Shown here piece by piece: positions 1-5,368 of a stretch of DNA of 5,368 bases. Each line of letters starts with the position of its first letter. Positions within the stretch are counted from its first letter, which is position 1. The position numbers and the translations under genes were made by a program. The DNA is from Ruminococcus sp. UBA4383. Lineage in GTDB: Bacteria > Bacillota > Clostridia > Oscillospirales > Ruminococcaceae. The notes under the pieces were generated by a model. That model was given only the letters and a program-made list of their open reading frames with translations. It had not been told where the DNA came from and searched no databases. The stretch lies in contig DGRR01000005.1 of assembly GCA_002389995.1 (NCBI GenBank), positions 1 through 5,368 of the forward strand, given 5' to 3'.

Positions 1-330
1 ATAGGTGATCTTAAAAATTATATTGATTATGATATGTTGAGCGGAGACTTAAAAGCACTTATTTCAAAAGAAGATTTCAAATTTTCAACTACAGAAGAAA
101 AATTGCAGTTTTGCAGATTAATTAGCAGTTTGGACTATGAGTATGAAGCGGATTCAGATGATGTGTATTCTACAGATCAAATCGGCAGAAACGATTTAGC
201 ACAAAGAATAACGGCAGACGGTAAACGATATTTGATTTCAGTGACAATTGTTTTTAAGCCCAGATGGTTATTTAAAACGCAAATCGTTGATTTAGATGCA
301 AGTGTGGCGGATATTTCAATTACTGAATAA
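1..330 (+). CDS. 3' end of an unrecognised protein gene (5' end outside window)
   Basis: The reading frame is open from base 1 to the TAA at 328-330, giving the last 109 residues of a protein. The first Met in the window (base 34) has no Shine-Dalgarno site at a usable distance and the frame stays open upstream of it, so I read this as the tail of a longer gene. The segment is soluble and acidic in its middle (about residues 48-60, with several Asp and Glu in a short stretch), with no membrane segment. It ends in alternating hydrophobic and polar residues (LISVTIVFKPRWLF, then KTQIVDLDASVADISI) that look like terminal beta strands. I do not recognise the family and see no catalytic motif. It is separated from the downstream gene run by 88 bases, so it may be a different transcription unit. 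High confidence that it is coding; no functional call. Confidence 0.75.
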   Translation: MGDLKNYIDYDMLSGDLKALISKEDFKFSTTEEKLQFCRLISSLDYEYEADSDDVYSTDQIGRNDLAQRITADGKRYLISVTIVFKPRWLFKTQIVDLDASVADISITE

Positions 331-341
331 TCTTAATAAAC

Positions 342-347
342 TATACT
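342..347 (+). promoter_or_regulatory. Possible -10 element (TATACT)
   Basis: TATACT matches the sigma-A -10 consensus TATAAT at five of six positions and lies 72 bases ahead of the acetyltransferase start. No good -35 is present: TTACTG at 320-325 has 16-base spacing but shares only its first two bases with TTGACA. AT-rich DNA produces such matches by chance, so this is a weak candidate supported mainly by its position in the only intergenic gap. Confidence 0.2.
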
Positions 348-403
348 GATTGAAGTTATTGTGATATTCTTCATGTACATATTCGGAAAAACAATGCAGT
401 GAC

Positions 404-408
404 AGGAG
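404..408 (+). promoter_or_regulatory. Ribosome binding site of the GNAT gene (AGGAG)
   Basis: AGGAG lies 10 bases before the ATG at 419. It is a near-perfect Shine-Dalgarno core and fixes that start. A nearer ATG at 409 overlaps the site and is out of frame with the protein, so it is not the start. Confidence 0.75.
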
Positions 409-418
409 ATGAATATTT

Positions 419-931
419 ATGAGCATACTGAAAACAGAAAGGCTTGTATTAAGACCATTTAACAAAAATGATGCAGAGGCTATGTATAATAACTGGACGT
501 ATGACAAACGTGTTGCGGAGTATTGCCGCTGGTATCCGCATGAAAATATATCAGTTACGGAAAATCTCCTGAAAATGTATCTTGATGAGGCAGAAAACGG
601 TTTTGAATACCGCTGGGCGATAACTTTAAAGGATAAAGATGAACCGATAGGCTGTATTGATGTTGTCGATACGGAAAATATGGAACTGGGATATGTTATA
701 TCTTATGACTACTGGAATAAGGGCATTATGACGGAGGCTTTAAAAGCTGTAACAGATGAAATTTTCAGAAATGGTGCTGAAAGAATTACCGCCCGTCATG
801 CCGTGGATAATCCCGCATCAGGAAAGGTAATGGAAAAATGCGGTATGAAATACATAAAAAACGATATGACACAGCGAAAATTCGGCTCTGATGAACTTTG
901 TGAAGTCAAATGCTACGAGATAAGAAAATAA
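419..931 (+). CDS. GNAT-family N-acetyltransferase (RimJ/RimL-like)
   Basis: This 170-residue protein is a complete cytoplasmic acetyltransferase of the Acetyltransf_3 (RimJ/RimL, COG1670) branch of the GNAT superfamily. These enzymes transfer acetyl from acetyl-CoA to a primary amine such as a protein N-terminus, a small molecule or an aminoglycoside. It opens with the typical TERLVLRPF strand (residues 6-14). It carries the EPIGCI strand (75-80) and the ELGYVI strand (89-94), then YWNKGIMTEAL (98-108), which is the motif A acetyl-CoA pyrophosphate loop in the usual YWGKGYMTEA-like form. DNPASGKVMEKCGM (130-143) is motif B with the characteristic Asn and the E-K-x-G-F/M ending. Length is normal for the family. 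The substrate cannot be read from sequence; resistance, ribosomal-protein or detoxification roles are all possible. It heads a same-strand run, and its stop is one base before the next ATG. Confidence 0.93.
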   Translation: MSILKTERLVLRPFNKNDAEAMYNNWTYDKRVAEYCRWYPHENISVTENLLKMYLDEAENGFEYRWAITLKDKDEPIGCIDVVDTENMELGYVISYDYWNKGIMTEALKAVTDEIFRNGAERITARHAVDNPASGKVMEKCGMKYIKNDMTQRKFGSDELCEVKCYEIRK

Positions 932-932
932 T

Positions 933-1115
933 ATGCGTGAATTTACACTTATCTTATGTGCAGTATATTGCTTTCAGTATGTAAAATATGCATTGAAAAA
1001 AGAAATTCCCAAAGAGATGATGCCGAATAAATTCGGAATAGCTTTTCTCATTGTCATAGGAATAGTCAGTATACTTGCGGCAATACAGGGAATTATCGGG
1101 TATATTATTAAATAA
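933..1115 (+). CDS. Small putative membrane protein, unrecognised
   Basis: This 60-residue frame fills the gap between the acetyltransferase and YgiQ genes. It starts one base after the former's stop, and its own stop lies inside the ribosome binding site of the latter. Residues 4-18 are moderately hydrophobic with Cys at 9 and 13. A charged, Lys/Glu-rich linker with a Met pair follows (21-30). Residues 34-58 form a strongly hydrophobic probable transmembrane helix containing glycines (FGIAFLIVIGIVSILAAIQGIIGYII). The predicted form is a one- or two-pass membrane peptide. The upstream ribosome site is weak (only GAGATAAG near 917-924), so it would depend on coupling to the upstream gene. I do not recognise a family. 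The exact fit between its neighbours and the well-formed helix favour a real gene, but a chance frame cannot be excluded. Confidence 0.6.
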   Translation: MREFTLILCAVYCFQYVKYALKKEIPKEMMPNKFGIAFLIVIGIVSILAAIQGIIGYIIK

Positions 1116-1120
1116 GGTGA
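1114..1120 (+). promoter_or_regulatory. Ribosome binding site fixing the YgiQ start (AAGGTGA)
   Basis: AAGGTGA lies 5 bases upstream of the ATG at 1126 and overlaps the stop codon of the preceding small gene (1113-1115). It makes 1126 the translation start instead of the in-frame TTG at 1075, which lies inside the small membrane-protein gene and has no site ahead of it. The arrangement suggests ribosomes finishing the small gene reinitiate here. Confidence 0.8.
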
Positions 1121-1125
1121 TAAAG

Positions 1126-3060
1126 ATGTATGAGGGATTTTTACCAACTACAAAAAAAGAAATGGAAGAACTGAATATACAGCAGTTTGATTTCATATAC
1201 ATAACAGGTGATGCTTATGTAGACCACCCAAGTTTCGGAGCGGCTATCGTCACAAGACTTATTGAAGATATGGGTTTTACTGTCGGAATAATTTCACAGC
1301 CCGACTGGCATACGGACAGGGATTTCAGGCGTTTTGGTGCGCCGAAATATGCATTTCTTGTGACGGCAGGAAATATAGATTCAATGGTAGCCCACTATAC
1401 AGCCGCAAAACGAAAGCGTTCAGATGATGCATACACGGCAGGAGGTATGGCAGGCAAACGACCTGACAGGGCAGTTATAGTCTACTGTCAGAAATTGCGT
1501 GAGTATTTCGGGGATATTCCCATAGCAATAGGCGGTCTTGAAGCATCACTCAGAAGATTTGCACATTATGATTACTGGGACGATGCCGTAAGACCTTCCG
1601 TGCTTGTTGACAGCGGTGCGGATATTCTCATGTACGGCATGGGCGAACATCAGATAAAGGAAATCTGCACACGCCTTGCAAATGGTGAGGATATTAAAAA
1701 TATTACCGATGTGAGGGGAACTTGTTATCTGACGGAACCCGTGAATACTCCAATAGGTGCGGCACAGTGTCCGTCATTTGAACAGGTGAGGGATAATAAA
1801 ACCGAATATGCAAAGGCTACTAAAATCCAGTACGACTGGCAGGACGAAGTTTACGGGAAAATAATAATCCAGCGTCACGGAAAGAAAATGCTTGTGCAGA
1901 ATCCTCCTGCACTGAGCCTTACAACGGAAGAACTTGACTATATATATTCTCTCCCTTATACAAGGACTTATCACCCTTCATATGAATCAAAGGGCGGAGT
2001 CCCCGGAATTGAAGAAGTAAGATTTTCAATCACCCATAACAGAGGTTGTTTCGGATACTGTAATTTCTGTTCGATAGCACTTCATCAGGGGCGCAGAGTT
2101 ACAGTCAGAAGTGAAGAATCCGTACTGAAAGAGGCTGAACGAATAACTAAAATGCCCGATTTCAAGGGATATATCCATGATGTCGGAGGTCCTACCGCAA
2201 ATTTCAGACATTCTTCATGTGAAAAACAATTAAGCAAAGGCTTGTGCATGGGTAAAAAATGCCTTGCCCCTACTCCATGCCCTGCACTTAAAGCCGACCA
2301 TACGGAATATCTTTCATTACTGCGTAAAATCCGCAAAATAAAGGGTATAAAACGTGTTTTCATACGTTCAGGAATAAGATATGACTATCTCATGCAGGAT
2401 AAAAATGATGAATTTATGAGGGAACTCATAAAATATCATGTAAGCGGACAGCTTAAAGTTGCCCCCGAACACTGTTCCGCAATAGTCCTCGATAAAATGG
2501 GAAAGCCCCATATTGAGGCATACAAAGCCTTTCAGAAGAAATTCTATGAGGTAACAAAAGGTATAGGAAAAGAACAGTATCTCGTGCCTTATCTGATGTC
2601 ATCACACCCCGGAAGCACTCTCAATGAAGCAATAGAACTTGCATTATTCCTGAGAGACAATAAAATCCGTCCCGAACAGGTTCAGGATTTTTACCCTACT
2701 CCGGGTACTATTTCAACGGCTATGTTCTATACCGAACTTGACCCCTATACCATGGAAAAGGTATATGTTCCGAAAACTCCCAAAGAAAAGGCTATGCAGA
2801 GGGCGTTACTGCAATATTTCAGACCACAGAACAGGGAAATCGTCCTCGAAGCCCTTAAAAAGGCAGGCAGGCGTGACCTTATCGGTTCGTCACCGAAATG
2901 TCTTGTTGAAGATATCCCACATAAATCAAACGGAAAGGGCGGTGAAAAATCATGGCAAAAGAATCAAAAGGGCTTACCTCCGAACAGAAAAAACTCCTCC
3001 AAAATATCGGACAGCAATTTCAGAAAGGCAAAAACGAAAAAAACGGGTTCAAAAAAATAA
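1126..3060 (+). CDS. ygiQ: YgiQ-family radical SAM protein
   Basis: This is a 644-residue cytoplasmic member of the YgiQ (UPF0313) radical SAM family, whose substrate is not established to my knowledge. The start at 1126 gives the family N-terminus MYEGFLPTTKKEM, followed by FIYITGDAYVDHPSFG (23-38) and QPDW (58-61), all typical of YgiQ. The radical SAM cluster motif CxxxCxxC is C308, C312 and C315 within HNRGCFGYCNFCS; it should bind the 4Fe-4S cluster that cleaves S-adenosylmethionine. A second group of cysteines, C365, C374, C379 and C385, in a C-x8-C-x4-C-x5-C pattern resembles the conserved region I recall in E. coli YgiQ. LKVAPEHC (443-450), GKEQYLVPYLMSSHPGS (481-497) and QVQDFYPTPGT (518-528) are further family hallmarks. 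The last 45 or so residues are basic, low in complexity and probably disordered; their DNA is shared with the next gene. E. coli YgiQ is longer (about 740 residues), while this length is usual for Bacillota. Confidence 0.95.
   Translation: MYEGFLPTTKKEMEELNIQQFDFIYITGDAYVDHPSFGAAIVTRLIEDMGFTVGIISQPDWHTDRDFRRFGAPKYAFLVTAGNIDSMVAHYTAAKRKRSDDAYTAGGMAGKRPDRAVIVYCQKLREYFGDIPIAIGGLEASLRRFAHYDYWDDAVRPSVLVDSGADILMYGMGEHQIKEICTRLANGEDIKNITDVRGTCYLTEPVNTPIGAAQCPSFEQVRDNKTEYAKATKIQYDWQDEVYGKIIIQRHGKKMLVQNPPALSLTTEELDYIYSLPYTRTYHPSYESKGGVPGIEEVRFSITHNRGCFGYCNFCSIALHQGRRVTVRSEESVLKEAERITKMPDFKGYIHDVGGPTANFRHSSCEKQLSKGLCMGKKCLAPTPCPALKADHTEYLSLLRKIRKIKGIKRVFIRSGIRYDYLMQDKNDEFMRELIKYHVSGQLKVAPEHCSAIVLDKMGKPHIEAYKAFQKKFYEVTKGIGKEQYLVPYLMSSHPGSTLNEAIELALFLRDNKIRPEQVQDFYPTPGTISTAMFYTELDPYTMEKVYVPKTPKEKAMQRALLQYFRPQNREIVLEALKKAGRRDLIGSSPKCLVEDIPHKSNGKGGEKSWQKNQKGLPPNRKNSSKISDSNFRKAKTKKTGSKK
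2941..2945 (+). promoter_or_regulatory. Ribosome binding site of the MBL gene inside ygiQ (GGTGA)
   Basis: GGTGA, preceded by AAAGGGC (2934-2940), lies 6 bases ahead of the ATG at 2952. It supports initiation well inside the 3' end of the ygiQ reading frame. No alternative Met occurs in the MBL frame until residue 88, which is already within the catalytic domain, so this site fixes the start and makes the 109-base overlap real. Confidence 0.7.
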
Positions 3061-3911
3061 TAATATTCGGTACAGTTTTGATACTTGCGGCAGTTCTTGG
3101 ATATTCACTTCTCAACAGTCAGCAGTCGGCTGTAACAGGCGATAAAATAGCCGTCCACTACATAGATATAGGACAGGGCGACAGTATACTGATTACATCA
3201 GGTGATGTCAATATGCTTATCGACTGCGGTGAAAAATCAGAATCCGCAAAGCTTATAAATTATCTCAACAACTGCGGAATCCAAAGGCTTGACTACGTTA
3301 TAGGAACTCACCCTCATTCAGACCATATGGGCGGTATGTCCGAAATAGTAAAGACGTTTGACATAGGTGAATGTATTATTCCCGAACTTCACAGCAGTGA
3401 TATTCCCAATACGGTTTACTATGAAAAATTCCTCGATGCAATAGCTGAGAAGAATGTAAAGCTTTCATATGCGGAACTCGGCAGAAATATAAATATCGGC
3501 AGTTCAGTCGGCACGATTATCGCCCCCCACAGCCCTGATTACGGAAACCTGAATAATTATTCCGTGGGATTATTTTTGAAGCACGGAAACAACAGCTTTA
3601 TATTCACAGGAGATGCCGAAAAACAGGCTGAAAAAGAAATGATTGATGCAGGAGTTATGCTTGATGCTGATGTTTACAAGGTAGGTCATCATGGAAGTGA
3701 TACATCAAGTTCACCTGAATTTCTTGAAGCCGTTTCACCTGAATATGCAGTTATATCCTGCGGTACGGGAAATTCCTACGGTCACCCGAAAGATATAACT
3801 ATGGAAAATCTCTCAAAATATACCGATAAGATTTACCGTACCGATTTGCAGGGGACAATTATATTTGAGTCTGACGGAAATGATTATGTCATAAAGACGG
3901 AAAGGAATTAA
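2952..3911 (+). CDS. Membrane-anchored ComEC-like MBL-fold metallohydrolase
   Basis: This 319-residue protein has a lysine-rich N-terminus (1-35), one transmembrane helix (about 36-54), and a metallo-beta-lactamase domain from about residue 64 to the end. The domain starts with HYIDIGQGDSIL (69-80), the D-x-G-Q-G-D signature of the ComEC/Rec2 C-terminal domain. It then has THPHSDHMGG (119-128), where H120, H122, D124 and H125 form the HxHxDH metal site. TGDAE (219-223) supplies bridging D221. KVGHHGSDTSSS (243-254) and SYGHP (275-279, H278) complete the family pattern. The positive N-terminus suggests the enzyme domain faces outside. ComEC domains of this type are linked to degrading the non-transported DNA strand during uptake, but this protein lacks the channel part, so nuclease or phosphodiesterase activity is inference only. 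It overlaps ygiQ by 109 bases and sits one base before the DUF3006 gene. Confidence 0.92.
   Translation: MAKESKGLTSEQKKLLQNIGQQFQKGKNEKNGFKKIIIFGTVLILAAVLGYSLLNSQQSAVTGDKIAVHYIDIGQGDSILITSGDVNMLIDCGEKSESAKLINYLNNCGIQRLDYVIGTHPHSDHMGGMSEIVKTFDIGECIIPELHSSDIPNTVYYEKFLDAIAEKNVKLSYAELGRNINIGSSVGTIIAPHSPDYGNLNNYSVGLFLKHGNNSFIFTGDAEKQAEKEMIDAGVMLDADVYKVGHHGSDTSSSPEFLEAVSPEYAVISCGTGNSYGHPKDITMENLSKYTDKIYRTDLQGTIIFESDGNDYVIKTERN
3051..3057 (+). other. A7 run at the ygiQ stop, in -1 slippery register
   Basis: Seven consecutive A residues read as A AAA AAA in the ygiQ frame and are followed directly by the TAA stop at 3058-3060. This matches the X XXY YYZ pattern for -1 ribosomal frameshifting. The MBL frame is exactly -1 relative to ygiQ, so slippage here would join ygiQ's tail to the MBL protein at its residues K34-K35, just before its transmembrane helix. 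I see no clear stem-loop immediately downstream. The run may simply reflect Lys codons in AT-rich DNA, and it is also a place where sequencing can lose or add a base. The run is certain; function is doubtful. Confidence 0.25.
3901..3906 (+). promoter_or_regulatory. Ribosome binding site of the DUF3006 gene (AAAGGA)
   Basis: AAAGGA lies 6 bases before the ATG at 3913 and within the last codons of the MBL gene. It fixes the start and points to coupled translation of the two proteins. Confidence 0.7.
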
Positions 3912-3912
3912 A

Positions 3913-4125
3913 ATGATAATTATTGACAGGTTTGAGGGAGATATTGCCGTAATCGAAACAGATAACGGCATGATTGAAATTAATCGCTTTTATCTCCCCG
4001 AAGATGCCGCTGAGGGCGATATAATAGTAAATGAGGGTAATGAATGGTATATTGACCATGAAGCAACTCAGTCACGCAGAGAGGCAATGCGTGAAAGGTT
4101 AAGAAGGCTGATGGAAAATGACTGA
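3913..4125 (+). CDS. DUF3006 domain-containing small protein
   Basis: This 70-residue cytoplasmic protein has the DUF3006 pattern. MIIIDRFEGDIAVIE (1-15) starts the fold as a beta hairpin, then come a short acidic strand region (DNGMIEINRFYLPEDAAEGDII, 17-38) and EWYIDHEAT (44-52). A strongly basic helix with several Arg residues closes the protein (about 54-67, with the RRLMEND end). It has no signal peptide or transmembrane segment. Members of this family are frequently encoded directly beside ComEC-like MBL proteins in Bacillota; here the gap is one base. That recurrent pairing suggests a partner or regulator role, but no biochemical function is known to me. The gene overlaps the next one by 8 bases. 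The start is supported by a good ribosome site. Confidence 0.85.
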   Translation: MIIIDRFEGDIAVIETDNGMIEINRFYLPEDAAEGDIIVNEGNEWYIDHEATQSRREAMRERLRRLMEND

Positions 4126-5335
4126 TGTTATAATCACAGGAGCAGGTGCGGCAGGCTGTATGGCGGCTGTATGGGCGGCAAGACTTGGAAAGTCTGTCGT
4201 GATTTTTGAGAAAAATGACCATATAGGCAGAAAATTAAGAATAACAGGAAAGGGAAGATGTAATGTAACAAATAATTCCCCCATGAATGAACATATGGCG
4301 AATATTCCCGTAAATTCAAGGTTTTTATACAGCGCATTTTCAAATTTCGATGCTTATGATACAATGAATTTTTTTGAGGAAATCGGTGTTCCGCTTAAAA
4401 CCGAACGTGGAAACAGAGTATTTCCTGTAAGTGACAAAGCCGAAGATATTGTAAATGCTTTCAGCCGTGAACTGAAAAAACTGAATGTCAAAATAATAAA
4501 TAAACCTGTCACGGGACTTATAATAAACAATGGCATATGTTCGGGAGTAAGGGCAGGAAATCAGAATTATACTGCACAGTCAGTTTTGATAGCCTGCGGA
4601 GGAAAATCATATCCCCTTACAGGTTCAACAGGTGACGGATATACCCTCGCACAGTCAGCAGGTCATACAATAACTGAATTGAAGCCAAGTCTTGTTCCGC
4701 TTGTGTCCCCTGACAAATACTGCGCTGAATTAATGGGCTTGTCGCTGAGGAATGTAACGCTTAAACTCTATGACAGGGATAAAATTATATACAGCGAAAT
4801 GGGAGAAATGCTTTTCACACATTTCGGAATGTCAGGACCTTTAGTGCTGAGTGCAAGTTCGCATATAGGACAAATGGAAAAGAACAGGTATAAAGTGCTT
4901 ATAGATTTGAAGCCTGCACTTTCACATGAACAGCTTGATGCAAGAATACAGCGTGATTTTGCGGAAAATCTGAATCGTGACTTTGTAAACGGAATAAGAA
5001 AACTATTGCCTGCAAAGGTGATTCCTGTTATAATAAAATTAAGCGGAATATCCCCCGAACAGAAAATAAACAGCATAACCAGACAGCAGAGAATAGCTTT
5101 CGGGGAGCTTATCAAGGCTTTTCCCGTGCGAATATCGGATTTCAGACCGATAGAGGAGGCTATTGTTACAAGCGGAGGAGTTTCGGTAAAGGAAATCAAT
5201 CCGAAAACTATGCAGTCAAAACTTGCCAAAAATTTATATTTCGCAGGAGAAGTCATAGATGTTGATGCATATACAGGGGGATTTAATTTGCAGATAGCAT
5301 TTTCGACAGCATACACAGCGGCAATTAATGCATAG
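4118..5335 (+). CDS. HI0933/YhiN-family FAD-dependent oxidoreductase (BaiN-like)
   Basis: This 405-residue cytoplasmic flavoprotein belongs to the family of Haemophilus HI0933, E. coli YhiN and B. subtilis YtfP, often annotated as NAD(P)/FAD-dependent or aminoacetone-oxidase-like. The BaiN protein linked to gut bile-acid metabolism is a member, but most members have no proven substrate. The N-terminus holds the dinucleotide-binding motif GAGAAG (8-13) and the ribose-binding acid E31. GRKLRITGKGRCNVTN (37-52) is the family signature. IACGGKSYPLTGSTGDGY (158-175) is the second FAD-contact loop, and THFGMSGPLVL (234-244) is also characteristic. The C-terminal LYFAGEVIDVDAYTGGFNLQIAFSTA (373-398) closes the FAD site. 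Length is normal and no key motif is missing. The ATG lies inside the DUF3006 gene (8-base overlap) with AAGG at 4104-4107 as a modest ribosome site, so coupling is likely. The specific reaction cannot be told from sequence. Confidence 0.93.
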   Translation: MTDVIITGAGAAGCMAAVWAARLGKSVVIFEKNDHIGRKLRITGKGRCNVTNNSPMNEHMANIPVNSRFLYSAFSNFDAYDTMNFFEEIGVPLKTERGNRVFPVSDKAEDIVNAFSRELKKLNVKIINKPVTGLIINNGICSGVRAGNQNYTAQSVLIACGGKSYPLTGSTGDGYTLAQSAGHTITELKPSLVPLVSPDKYCAELMGLSLRNVTLKLYDRDKIIYSEMGEMLFTHFGMSGPLVLSASSHIGQMEKNRYKVLIDLKPALSHEQLDARIQRDFAENLNRDFVNGIRKLLPAKVIPVIIKLSGISPEQKINSITRQQRIAFGELIKAFPVRISDFRPIEEAIVTSGGVSVKEINPKTMQSKLAKNLYFAGEVIDVDAYTGGFNLQIAFSTAYTAAINA

Positions 5336-5348
5336 TAAAAATTATTAT

Positions 5349-5355
5349 GAGGAAA
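5349..5355 (+). promoter_or_regulatory. Possible ribosome site (GAGGAAA) of a gene beyond the right edge
   Basis: After the TAG at 5333-5335 there are 33 bases. GAGGAAA could be a Shine-Dalgarno site for a gene whose start lies just past the end. The competing reading is that the ATG at 5347 is itself the start of a gene beginning MRKICAL, but it has no purine-rich site upstream. The window ends too soon to decide. No terminator is visible in this tail, so the operon may continue. Confidence 0.3.
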
Positions 5356-5368
5356 ATCTGCGCTCTTA

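Larger units (their letters stand above)
331..418 (+). other. Intergenic spacer ahead of the six-gene run
   Basis: This 88-base AT-rich gap is the only substantial non-coding stretch in the window. I found no convincing stem-loop followed by a T-run for the upstream gene; the short AATAA/TTATT complementarity across 334-360 is too weak to call a terminator. It contains a possible -10 hexamer and, at its right end, the ribosome binding site for the acetyltransferase gene. By position it is the best location for a promoter of the downstream genes. Confidence 0.6.

Noticed and set aside
34..36. ATG at 34 as a true gene start for the first frame
   Set aside because: The frame is open to base 1, and the only purine-rich site (GGTGAT, 4-9) is about 24 bases away, so a truncated longer gene is the better reading.
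331..375. Possible terminator after the first gene
   Set aside because: Only short AT-only complementarity is present, with no GC-bearing stem and no T-run.
1075..1125. Upstream TTG start adding 17 residues to the YgiQ protein
   Set aside because: The extension lies within the small membrane-protein gene, has no ribosome site, and does not fit the family N-terminus, whereas ATG 1126 has AAGGTGA at ideal spacing and begins the typical MYEGFLPTT sequence.
2738..3145. 135-residue + strand frame spanning the ygiQ-MBL overlap
   Set aside because: It is the third frame beneath two well-supported genes, has an Arg/Lys-rich composition with no domain, and no suitable ribosome site.
3710..3744. 11-base direct repeat (TTCACCTGAAT at 3710-3720 and 3734-3744)
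   Set aside because: The copies are 24 bases apart and in frame inside the MBL gene, encoding two Ser-Pro-Glu turns. This looks like codon coincidence and not a regulatory repeat.
4768..5316. 182-residue open frame on the minus strand
   Set aside because: It lies wholly opposite the YhiN-family gene, whose motifs run across it. The product is Ser/Cys/Ile-rich with no recognisable domain, as expected for an antisense shadow.
5336..5368. Start of a new gene at ATG 5347 (MRKICAL)
   Set aside because: Only seven codons are visible and there is no ribosome site ahead of it; the GAGGAAA that overlaps it may itself be a ribosome site for a later start. It was not listed as a coding feature.

Overview
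The window looks like a piece of a low-to-moderate GC Bacillota chromosome. Class Clostridia, with a Ruminococcus/Oscillospiraceae-like flavour, is the best guess. The grounds are the purine-rich Shine-Dalgarno sites (AGGAG, AAGGTGA, AAAGGA), tight same-strand packing, the Gram-positive style ComEC-like MBL protein paired with a DUF3006 protein, and AT-leaning codon use rich in ATA, AGA and AAA. This assignment is inference; there is no rRNA or other marker gene in the window.

Layout: every supported gene is on the + strand. Positions 1-330 hold the 3' end of an unrecognised gene that runs in from the left edge. An 88-base gap (331-418) is the only real intergenic space and is the likeliest place for a promoter. 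From 419 to 5335 there is a compact run of six genes: a RimJ/RimL-type GNAT acetyltransferase (419-931), a 60-residue putative membrane protein (933-1115), a YgiQ-family radical SAM protein (1126-3060), a membrane-anchored MBL-fold hydrolase resembling the C-terminal domain of ComEC (2952-3911), a DUF3006 small protein (3913-4125), and an HI0933/YhiN-family flavoprotein (4118-5335). Gaps are 1-10 bases, or the genes overlap, so co-transcription and translational coupling are likely. The last 33 bases hold no complete gene.

The genes do not form an obvious metabolic pathway. The MBL-fold protein and DUF3006 protein are a recurrent pair in Bacillota and probably function together. The YgiQ and YhiN-family proteins are widespread, poorly characterised redox or radical enzymes. 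The most unusual architecture is the 109-base out-of-phase overlap between the YgiQ gene and the MBL gene. It contains a seven-A run placed exactly before the YgiQ stop codon, in the register of a -1 slippery heptamer. I saw no mobile element, CRISPR array, tRNA, rRNA or convincing terminator, and no strong candidate for an entirely new system.
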